From positions 37,779,917 through 37,843,916 of the forward strand of contig OY829544.1 of the NCBI GenBank assembly GCA_963691705.1: a stretch of 64,000 nt of DNA, given 5' to 3'. The stretch's first letter is position 1; each line of letters opens with the position of its first letter. This DNA comes from Viola odorata (lineage: Eukaryota; Streptophyta; Magnoliopsida; Malpighiales; Violaceae). The notes under the pieces were generated by a model, which had not been told where the DNA came from, did no database searches, and saw only the letters and a list, made by a program, of their open reading frames with translations. Of this stretch, positions 1-9,900 are shown piece after piece. Position numbers and translations under genes: made by a program.

Positions 1-19
1 TTGCCAATAAGCCCCGCTA

Positions 20-625
20 TACAAGGGAGAGTCTAAAACCTATGAATTATATAACTCATTTTTTCACCCTTTCAGTGCTACTCAGTACTCCCTCTTTATT
101 TTTGCAGGAACATGAATCATACCGTGGTTGCTTGCATCATGTTATCAGCTCTCGCCCCGGGATAGTAAAAAAAAAAAAGCAAATCAGAAAATGGTGTTTC
201 TCCCTTGCTATATAATCTATTTGATCAACTCCAGAAGCAATTCAATTGTTTCCAAGGACATCTGAGTGAGAAATAGCATCCAAATAAGGATGAATCTGCA
301 AAGCGTCTGATTGGACATACACTCGCTTTCGGCGAGGTATTCAAGTGGAGTCATTACGACATCAACATCTAAATGAGCCGCAACGTCCGAGGCATCCAAG
401 TGGGCATCGACGAACCGTCAGGGAGCCTTGACGTCCAAGAATCCAAATCATACTGGGAGCACCTGCATAAAGCCTCACTAGAAAAGGGAGAGCTTAAAAC
501 CTATTGATTACGTTGTCCATTTTCCTAAATCATTCTTCAATCCTACCTATGGTTTCTCCCTTATCTTTGCAGGAACTCGAAGCATACCATGATTATTTGC
601 ATAATGCTCAGCGAAATAAAGGAAT
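20..625 (+). repeat. Two diverged direct-repeat units in element O
   Basis: The block at about 20-160 (GGGAGAGTCTAAAACC, then TTTGCAGGAACATGAA) recurs in altered form at about 485-625 (GGGAGAGCTTAAAACC, then TTTGCAGGAACTCGAA), a period near 465 bp. A weaker third match (TTTGCAGGACACAGA) lies near 2770. No credible coding region is seen between 1 and 2900; small open frames there have no recognisable content. Confidence 0.55.
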
Positions 626-1591
626 CCTCATCTTATCAAATCTTGAACGACCATCCTGTGTGCCCTTACTACCCTGCCAAGCGCATCAGGGAGTCCATTA
701 TGCATTCTACCCTGGGGGCAACCTTTTGGAAATACCCCACTTTTATCCATTACGGCGGCTCAGCTCCCCATATTTGCATCCATTGTGGCAACCACACTTC
801 GTTATCCTCTTTACATTCCTCCATCAGCGTCCGAATTTTACGGCACCCTGCCCTGGTCTCAATCTACATGAACATGGCAGTGGGAATCAACGTCAAAATG
901 ATGCTTACATTCATATTTCCTCGGCAACATCCTTGCTCCGACCGCGCGGCCCTGCCGCACACATTCAGAGAAGTCCATTCATCTCTCTACCTCTTTAATT
1001 TTTGTACAATCATTCATTCCCGTATTGGGGGGGCAATTCTTTTGAATTATTCATAAATTTTCATGAGTGGTCATACCCTCGCATTTAGTGAAAATTGCTA
1101 AAACTGTTAAGATTTGTTACAAACTGTGCATAAAATTCTTTGAATAAAATCCACACTGCCTTCAAAATTTTCAAACCTTCCTTAAATTGAGCATGTTCAA
1201 CATGTTAATGCATCATGGATAACTTGTCCATCCATTCGTAATTGTATGACATGCATGATCTCGCCTGCTAGCTCTTATATCTGCAGCATGCCTTAGGCGT
1301 AAGCAGTCACAAACACATCCTTGTGAGCATTTTGGGCCTCCACGCCTTATTTCCTTTATGAGTGCGAATGCCGAACTAAGTGCTAGTTGGATTTGCATAA
1401 TATCCAGGGTACATGCACATTTAGACATGGGATAGTTGTAAGATGACATTGGACTTTGCTCTTTGCTTCCAAATTTCTTTGGTCTTCTTATTCCTTTGTC
1501 TTCAAACACTTACCTTTGCTCTTTATTCAATTCATTTCTTTTCTAAGTCGCTTGTAAAATCTCTTGCCTCCACTCAAAATCCCCTTTAATA

Positions 1592-2174
1592 AATGAGCAG
1601 TGCTCAATTGAGGTTGTCAGCCAAAGGTAAGGTGCATATCAAACGTAGTCCGAATACAGAAGAGCAGGGAAAGAGAAACTCTCGAGGATTCCTGATGGTC
1701 AATGCCAGAAGAAGTTCGAGGAAGCCAAGACTTAAACGCCTCTGCCTTAAACCAAGACTTGAAGTCCCCCACCAAAGATAAGACGAAACTTGTACTTGAA
1801 AAGCAAAAAAAAAAACACACAAGAAAAAAAAGTGTTCAAAGAACACAATCAGCGAAAAGCGGAAGCAAGTACAGAAAAGTCCGAAATCAATAAAAGATGA
1901 TCTCAGTCAAGATCATCCCCAGTCAAGATCAGAGAATTTGGGCACTTTGCCCTCAAAATGGTCTTAAAAAGTAAAAGAGATCATTCCTTGTGAAGATTCA
2001 AAAACCCAATTGGGTATTTCGAGGAAAGGGTCTCAGGTTGTATTCAAACAACAATTTGCAGAGAAGAAGACTGACATTTCAAAGGAAAGCTTCAGAGTTT
2101 CACCAAACTCTCACAAACTGCGCTCGAGGTACACCTTACCTCCGGTTAATAACCTCAGTTGAGCATTGCTCATT
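1592..2174. repeat. Inverted repeat of about 24 bp, arms 535 bp apart
   Basis: The left arm (1592-1615, AATGAGCAGTGCTCAATTG...) and right arm (2151-2174) are reverse complements with two or three mismatches. The interval between has no recognisable gene. The arms could mark a small inserted element or a long-range stem; no target duplication was found. Confidence 0.45.
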
Positions 2175-2937
2175 AAAAAAAAAGCCCTTTTCTTCTGCAA
2201 AAAAACACTCTCTTCCTAAAACAGATTCCTTCTTCTTTTCTTCTTTCTGTCTATCCACGACACATTTCTGATCTCTTGCAAAGTCCTTTTCGATTATATG
2301 AATGCCCATGCATGTGCATCTTCGTATGAGGTTTATTCACTCGGATTGACATTGCAAATCTGACTATCTGCTTTGTTTGTTGCATTTTTATGAGTGTAAA
2401 CACGAAGCTCTATTTCTGAGTGTGAGCGCAAACACCAATATCTGGTGAGGATTGCTTACGTCTACATGTTGTGGGAAAGTCTTGTCCTTGAGGTCATTAT
2501 CTCCTGGGCAAGATGCAGATGCTTTTCTAGGCTTGTGTCAAGCATGCTTGTATGATGGAAACTGGATGACACGTTCTCTAGAAATGCATAAACTTGTTGA
2601 ACCTTCTCCTGATAGGGAAGTTGTTTTATAAAATACGAGGGGCAAACCTTAGGGTGGTGTGGGAATACTTTCATACACAACATACATGATTTGATCTCAT
2701 TATTCTCCCACTTATCAATTTGCTTTCCCTTTTTCCACCCATTGCTGCTTCGTGTTTGTTTCCTCCCTATTTGCAGGACACAGATATGCATCAGTGAAAT
2801 CTCACATTGCCGCGAATCTCCGCCAACAAATCAGAAACCAAATGCAGTACGTTACCATTCCACAATCAACTTCGTACGGCGGGCCACGCTCACGCACCAC
2901 CCAAATCAATATTCAAATAAAGGTACATTACTACTCC

Positions 2938-3385
2938 ACCTTTCAAACTTTTCAAACTTTTGTGTGGTGGTTCAAAACCCCACCTTTTCAAACTTTCGTG
3001 TGGAGGTTCAAAACCCCACATTTCAAACTTTTGTGTGGCGGCACCTCTCAATCTTTTGTGTGGTGGTTCAAAACCCCAGCTTTCAAACTATGCAAACTTT
3101 TCAAACTTTTGTGTGGCGGTTCAAAACCCCAGCTTTCAAACTATGCAAACTTTTTAAACTTTTGTGTGGCGGTTCAAAACCCCACCTCTCAATCTTTTGT
3201 GTGGCGGTTCAAAACCCCAGCTTTCAAACTATGCAAACTTTTCAAACTTTCGTGTGGCGGATCAAAACCCCACATTTCAAACTTTTGTATAGCGGTTCAA
3301 AACCCCACCTTCAAACTTTCGTGTGGCGGTTCAAAACCCCACATTTCAAACTTTTGTGTGGCAGTTCAAATCCCCACCTTTCAAT
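2938..3385 (+). repeat. Tandem array 1 of element O (about ten units, GGTTCAAAACCCC core)
   Basis: Units of roughly 33-50 bp repeat the pattern TTTCAAACTTTTGTGTGG followed by CGGTTCAAAACCCCAC. The core recurs about ten times, with GGATC and GGCAGTTC variants. Each core can fold as a short hairpin (GTGG, one unpaired base, GGTT, CAA loop, AACC, CCAC). The core also fits the Pol III B-box consensus GGTTCRANNCC. The reading frames through it are repeat artefacts. Confidence 0.85.
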
Positions 3386-3614
3386 CAATATTCAAGCGAA
3401 AGAGTTTGAGCCGACATCCGACGGGCAGCAGCATCCGGAAGGATCTCGCATCAACCTCCTAGTGGGCAGCAACGTCCGAGTAGAGTTTTCAATTTTCTGC
3501 ATCAACCTCCGACGGGCAGCAGCGTCCGAAAAAGGATTTTAGAGGGGCAACAACGCCTAAGTGAAGTTTACTTTCTTGCAATTTTATTTCCCGCAATTTA
3601 CTTTCCTGCATTGA

Positions 3615-3813
3615 ATGTTGACGCGGCTCAGTCCCGCAACATGCGTCTGTTATGCTTTTGTTTGAATGTTGACGCGGCTTAGTCCCGCAACATGCGTCTG
3701 TTTGAATGTTGATGCGGTTCAGTCCCGCAACATTCGTCTATTTGGATGTTGACGCGGCTCAGTCCTGCAACATGCGTCTGCTTGAGTGTTGATGCGGCTC
3801 AGTCCCACAACAC
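3615..3813 (+). repeat. Tandem array 2 of element O: five hairpin units
   Basis: Five units start at 3615, 3666, 3706, 3746 and 3786. Each has ATGTT, a 3-nt bulge, GCGG, a 7-nt loop, CCGC and AACAT, giving a stem-loop of 28 nt. In the last unit ATGTT has become GTGTT and the partner AACAT has become AACAC, so pairing is kept. One unit has CTGC for CCGC (a G-U pair); the last has CCAC, which loses one inner pair. Confidence 0.8.
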
Positions 3814-3835
3814 GCGTCTTCACATTTTTCGCATT

Positions 3836-4165
3836 TTACTTTTCTGCACGAAGGTATGGACTGCGAGTACTACCCTCGCCCTACATCATTTACATTTCTG
3901 CACGAAGGTATGGACTGCGAGTACTACCCTCGCCCTACCTCATTTACATTTCTGCACTGCGAGTACTACCCTCGCCCTACCTCATTTACTTTTCTGCACG
4001 AAGGTATGGACTGTGAGTACTACCCTCGCCCTACCTCATTTACTTTTCTGCACGAAGGTATGGACTGCGAGTACTACCCTCGCCCTGCCTGATTTCCATC
4101 TATGCACAAAGGTACGGACTGCGAGTGCTACCCTCGCCCTGCCTGATTTCCATTTCAGCACAAAG
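3836..4165 (+). repeat. Tandem array 3 of element O (about 55-bp units)
   Basis: About six units share TTTCTGCACGAAGGTATGG, then CTGCGAGTACTACCCTCGCC, then TCATTTAC. One unit is shortened (near 3955). Each can form a GCGAG/CTCGC stem with a 7-nt loop; one unit has GTGAG, still pairing through a G-U. Confidence 0.8.
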
Positions 4166-4345
4166 GGAAGTCATCATCTACATTTTTCCGCATTATCAGG
4201 GAATTCATCATCTACTTTTTTCCCCACTATCAGGGAAGTCATCATTTACGTTTCTGCAATTTACTTTTCACCCTACTATCAGGGAAATCATCATCTACAG
4301 TTCTGCCAATTTACTTTTCATCCCTACATTTCATCATCTCATTTC
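4166..4345 (+). repeat. Tandem array 4 of element O
   Basis: Four or five imperfect copies of CTATCAGGGAAGTCATCATC separated by TTTACTTTTC or similar. They lie between array 3 and the stem-loop next to the purine-rich tract. No coding content is seen. Confidence 0.6.
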
Positions 4346-4416
4346 ACCCCTTTATCACGAAAGTCTGCATTTACATTTTACATTTTTCAAACCACTGCTA
4401 GTTCGGTAGCAACCAT

Positions 4417-4471
4417 CTTTACTGCTCATCAAAAATCTCGATTACATCGAATTTTTGATGAGACAGTAAAG
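4417..4471 (+). promoter_or_regulatory. Stem-loop immediately upstream of the purine-rich tract
   Basis: CTTTACTG-CTCATCAAAAAT (4417-4436) pairs with ATTTTTGATGAG-ACAGTAAAG (4451-4471), about 19 pairs around a 14-nt loop. The 3' arm runs into the purine tract used to prime plus-strand DNA. This could present the tract during reverse transcription or be a terminator-like fold; function is inference. Confidence 0.6.
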
Positions 4472-4481
4472 AGGGGGCAAC
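4468..4481 (+). promoter_or_regulatory. Polypurine tract of element O
   Basis: AAAGAGGGGGCAAC lies directly before the LTR start TGTTGCTACC. A purine-rich tract at this place is expected as the plus-strand primer and sets the orientation of O as plus. Confidence 0.7.
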
Positions 4482-6969
4482 TGTTGCTACCCGATTTTGG
4501 ATTTAAATTTTTTCATTTGTCACATTTCTATCATCAATTTCCTAAAATCGTGTTTTCATTTATTTGCGTCAATCTGATGTTTATTTTTACGCTTGATGTC
4601 ATTTAAATTTTTTCTCATACCTTTTTCGCATTTTTATCACTTTTTCCGTTCGAACCCGTATCGGTTCGAGTCAAATGTTCGAAACCAAGGGTCGAACAAT
4701 TTCACTTATTAGCTATTTAGCTTTTATTATTATTTTAACTCGCTCAATTTCATTGCATTTCACTCAATTTATATTTTTAGTATTTTCTTACACTCGAACT
4801 TTTATTATTTACATACGAATTTTTATCGAATTATTCAGCAAAATTTTCATTATTCACTGTATGCTAATTATCTTAGTTTATTTTATTTTACGCCCTAGCT
4901 TTTTTTTATTATTATTCATCTTTAGCAAAATTTTCCCCTAAATACGAGTCGTATGCATTAATTTGCATTAATGCATTTCTGCAGAATGGACAGCATCCTT
5001 ATCCCTCGATCCTTACCCAAACCGCCTTACTGTTCAATCAGCCACCTCACCTCTCCACCGCCTCAATCTCTCATAAATAATGGCCGGAGCCACAAGCAAA
5101 GGGGAGGGGGAGCTCGGCCAACCATCCTGAAAAGATCAGTCCCACCCCCAATTTCAATCCAGTCCTCCAAACAAAACCTCATCCCTACCAAAAGTTCAAG
5201 ATCCTCTGCCAATCCAAAATCAACCCAAATTAACAAAATCAAATCAATCCACACCAATCAATCTTACCCAATTAATCTCACCGCCAATCAGCCACCCAAA
5301 CCAATCAATTCCACAGCCGCAGCCGCATCACTCAAACCAATCAATTCCACAGCCGCAGCCGGGCTCAGCCGCATCCCGCGCCTCAGCCACCCAATTCAGC
5401 CGCACAATCGCGCAATCAACACCCAATCCATCCGCCACTGCCGCAAGCACGCTCAATCCACCAACCACCGCCGTGATCGGCCACGCCCCCACCAGCTGCG
5501 GCCTCAATCGGCCACGTCACCACAGCCGCCGCCTCAATCGGCCAACCCATACCTCAGCCACACCCAGCCGTGCCTCAGCCACACCAAATCGCCGCCACCA
5601 TCAAACACAACCACAACCAACACATCGCCGGCAGCCGAAGAGAAAGAGAAAGATAGGGAAAATAAATCAGAAAAGAGAGGAGAGGGTTGCGGCCGAGAGT
5701 AGAAGAGAAAGAAAAGGGGATTAGGGAAAGAAAAGAAAGAAAGTGAGGGAGAAAGAAAAGAAAAGAAAAGAAAGTGAGGGAGAAAGGAAAGAAAGCAAGA
5801 GAGGGAGAGCTAGGCCGCGTCTGGCCCAGCTGGAGGAGAAGAGTGGGCTGCCAAGCAGCCCACGCGGGGAAGAAAGGAGAAGCTGGGCCTGCTCAGGCCC
5901 AGCGCGAGAAGGGCCAGCCTGCTGGTGGGCCCTGCTAGTGGCCCTGCCAGGGCCCATTCTCGGCCCAGCGGGTCGAGCCCAACTGATCGGCCCACCAATT
6001 TTATATTTTTATTCTTTTATTTTATTTTGTTTTAGTTTTATTTTTATTTGTATGTTTGTACTATTTATTTATTTTCGCACTTGCATATTTAATTTCCGTA
6101 GGCTTGTACGGTTTATTTAATTTTCGCATACTTGCATGTTTAATTTTCATAGGTTTGTACTGTTTATTTGTTTTTCATACGCTTGCATGCTAAATTATTT
6201 ATGTTTGCATATTTAATTATTAATTTCGTATGCTTTTTGCATGTTTAATTATTATGCTGGCGTATAATTGTCAAAAAATTAATTATTTCACTTACGCACA
6301 ATAAATTTGATGTCGATTAGTCGTATGTTCGTATCATTCAATTAATTATCTTTGCATGCTTTCGAATAGCTAAATAATTATTTCGTTCGCATTTAATCAC
6401 TAAAATCAATTATTCCACTCGTAATAAATCTTTAAATATTTATCTATTTTTCGATTATCATTATTTTCCTCAAATTAATAATCTCGACTTTGTAGGGCAA
6501 ATCAATCGACGCCCTTCACAAGCACGCCTCATACCATTGATCTAAAAGGGTAAAATCAACAGATACCCTACGCAAGTAAACGTTTCTTACCTTTTTATTT
6601 ATTTTGCGTTTTTCGCATCTATATTCGTATGAATTATTTATCCATTGGGCATGATCACTTAATTAGGACTTTTTTTTATTTTGCAAACACAATTTTTAAA
6701 CACTTCTTTCTCCGGTAACCTTTTTAAGGATGTGACTCGGGTGCCTAACACCTTCCCGAGTCCATAAATCGACCCCGAACCACTATTCTTGGGTTCAGAC
6801 CAACTTCGCCTTAGTTTTTTTATTTTATGCATGACAAATAGGTTCCCTAAACCTAGGAAAATTAGGATGGCGACTTCCTTTGCATTATGTGAGGTGAGTC
6901 TGATCTCGTCTCACATCCAGTCCCAAACCCGAGTCGCATTAGGATAAAATCCAAAAAGGGGGTGCGACA
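4482..6969 (+). mobile_element. 3' LTR of element O (2488 bp)
   Basis: Begins TGTTGCTACC and ends GGGGGTGCGACA, with TG...CA ends. The left border is set by the purine tract; the right border by the switch to Tat-A gag codons. Inside are a Pro/Ser-rich open frame of no recognisable family (4971-5702), a GA-rich stretch (about 5635-5810), AT-rich sequence (6000-6700) and a GGGTGCCTAACACCTTCCCG motif near 6740. The five bases after the LTR, CCCGC, are the candidate right copy of the target duplication (CTCGT at the same place in Tat-C). Confidence 0.8.
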
Positions 6970-9900
6970 CCCGCGAAATCCTCGCGACACCTCGGGTCAC
7001 CCATTCAGCCATCGCATAAGGCGTCACAGGGTCAACCGACATGTGAAGCTCCCTACGAAGTCCTATGACGGTACCAAGGATCCCATTTCCCACCTTAACA
7101 AGGTGAAAGACTTCGTGCAATTCCAAACTCATTGTGACGCAGCGTTGTGCCAAATATTTGTGGTGATGTTATCAGGAGTTGCGCGTTTATGGTTTGAAGG
7201 TCTCCCAGCCAGGTCCATCGATGATTTTTCACAACTGGAGTCTAAGTTTTGAAGCTGGTTCAGTACCGCTGTCCCCATCAAGAAGTCTGCCCCATCAAAA
7301 ACTTCAGGAATCTTTGAACGATTTCCTTATTCGTGTAATATGGAGACATCATTAACATCGACCGTTACCGTTGACTTCGCTATAGAAGCCTTGAAGTTGA
7401 ACTGTCGCTATGGAAAACTGCGAGACACGTTAATGGTGGACCCCCCGGTGACTTTGGACGCGCTAAGACTGAAAGCCCATAATTACGCAAGAATGGAAGA
7501 GGAAGAAAACAGAGATAGAATCCAAAACATGCCACAAAATGCGCCTCAGGTTCCCAACGTTCTTACCAACACGACCTCTGACGATCATTTTATCGACGAT
7601 TACGCCCAACAAAAAGACCACATCCCTAAGACCTCCAACAGACGAAGAGGCAACTTTTCAAAGGGAAGACCCAGCAACTCCCCCACTCGGCGGCAGACAG
7701 ATCCTCCCAAGGGCCAAATTTATGACCCAAACCTTCCTTCCCTTATATTGCCAAAAGCAGAAATCTTAGCGATTGTGGAGCAACGGAACCTACCTATCCG
7801 TTATCCAGCCCCTGTAAAGCCAGGAGTGGTCATGGGAGGAAGAGAAAATGCTTTTTGCAAGTTTCATAAAGTCAAGGGACACTCCACAGACGTGTGTAGA
7901 GAATTAAAACTGGCGATAGAACGCTTAGTAGAAGAAGGTTACCTTGGGGAATTTACCACCAAGGCAAGAGAAGAAGTCAAGAACAACCCGACAAGTAGGA
8001 TGTCAGATAACAGACAGGCACCTCCTCGTGCCCCAGGAAACAATGCTACACCTGCTGGCAGAGGCAGGGAAACGCTCACGATTGACGAAGATGATGTTCC
8101 CATCATCAATATTATCGCGGAAGGCACACCATACCTTGACGAGCCTATGCAGTTAACGCCCACAACAAGAGACAAACGGAAGCGAGAAGGTACATTAATA
8201 AAAAGTAAGGCGATAAGTGCTCTAGATCGTATGGTGTTATCCTTCTCCGAGGAAGACGAGAAAGGTGTCATTTTTTCACATAACGATGCGTTAGTAGTCA
8301 CGCCCGTTATTGGCAACCATGGGGTTAGAAGAATTCTTGTTGACAATGAAAGCGCGGTGAACCTATTCTCATTAGAAGCTTACAACCTCATGAAGCGCCC
8401 TGACGGTGAACTGACACCTTGCAAGAAGCCAATAATTGGAGTAGATGGAGTCCCAATCCTAGTGACTGGAGTCACGATGCTGCTTGTGTGCTTTAGAGAA
8501 GACGCATCCAAGCGGTCAGAAGAGCTGCTATTCTTGGTCGTAGACCTAACCCTGCCCTATAACGCCATACTTGGGCGACCGTTCCTCAACCACTTTGGGG
8601 TAGCGATATCTCAAAAGCACTTAAGGATGAAGTATCCCTCTTGGGATGGAGTAGTTTCGATCAAAGGCGACCAAAAGTTAGCGGCTGAATGTTACCTACT
8701 CATGACTCAAAAGAGTTGTGATAGATACGTGTGTGTCACGCTGGATCCCTATGAGCAGAATGATGAGAAACGCACTCAACCTGTGGACAAGATGGTACCC
8801 ATACCAGTTAACGGGGTCAACGAAGCAAATTTCCTAGTTAGCGAAAAGCTCAGCCTAGAAGAAAACCTTCAATTAGCTCGATTATTGAACAAATGCAAAG
8901 GAGAGTTTGCATGGAAGCCCGCGGATATGCCTGGTATCTCACGAGAAGTAGCGAAACATTGACTCAATGTCGATCCCTGTGTTAAGCTAGTCCAACAGAA
9001 ACGACGAGCATTTTCTGTAAAGAAGGCGTTAGCCGTTGACAAGGAGGTGACAAAGCTCCTAGACGCAGGCTTCGTCCGCGAAGTCCAATATCCAACCTGG
9101 CTAGCTAACCCAGTTCTCGTTCCAAAGCCCAACGGGGATTGGCGTATGTGCATCGACTTTACTGACCTGAATGATGCTTGTCCCAAGGATTTCTACCCGC
9201 TCCCTCGAATTGACCAACTAGTCGATCAAACTGCCGGGTACACTTATCTAAGCTCATTAGACGCCAACTCTGGGTATCATCAAATCCCTATGGCCGTTGA
9301 AGATGAAGAAAAGACAGCCTTCATCACCCCAAAAGCTACTTACTGCTACACGGCGATGCCGTTTGGGCTGAAGAACGTTGGAGCAACCTTCCAGCGTATG
9401 GAAAATAAAGTATTTGAAAAGCAAATTGGAAAGAACATGGAAGCCTACGTTGATGATATACTAGTCAAAAGTCGAAGCTTCAAAGACCACTTGGCTGACT
9501 TAAAAGAAGTTTTTGACGTGATGAGAGAATACAAAATGAACCTAAACCCCCGTAAATGCATGTTCGCATTCCAAACAAGTAAATTTTTGGGCTATGTGGT
9601 CAGTTAGAAAGGCATCTAGCCCAACCCCTCGAAAATCAAGGCTATCAAGGATATGATATCTCCTCGAACCGTCAAGGAAGTACAGAAGCTTACAGGGCGC
9701 GTTATTGCCCTAAGACGGTTTATTTCTAAGCAATGCGAGAGATGCCTGCCCTTCTTCAAGGTTATACGTAAGAAAGCCCCTTTTGGGTGGACAGCAGAGT
9801 GCGAAGAGGCGTTTGTGGGCCTAAAAGCCTATTTATCATCTGATTTGGTGGTAACGAGACCAGAACCGGGCGACACCCTGTATTTATATCTAGGGGTTGC

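Larger units (their letters stand above)
1..6969 (+). mobile_element. 3' portion of a long-LTR retrotransposon (element O)
   Basis: The segment ends in a 2.5-kb LTR (4482-6969) preceded by a purine-rich tract and a long 3' non-coding region full of tandem repeats; the coding part lies outside the window to the left. The right border is exact: just after the LTR ends in TGCGACA, sequence continues with gag codons of a different element (Tat-A), and the uninterrupted equivalent is visible near 63702 in Tat-C. O is therefore inserted in Tat-A gag. A long LTR with a repeat-rich 3' region is usual for Tat/Ogre-type elements, but no pol is visible here, so the lineage is inference. Confidence 0.8.

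Noticed and set aside
2691..3542. Long open frames over the TTTCAAAC arrays
   Set aside because: Open only because the repeat unit lacks stops in several frames; protein is pure repeat.
3746..4606. 286-codon frame across arrays 2-4
   Set aside because: Repeat-derived and continues into LTR sequence; no protein family.
4971..5702. Long Pro/Ser-rich open frame in the LTR of element O
   Set aside because: Low-complexity composition, no known domain, and it sits within LTR sequence; overlapping frames are equally open.
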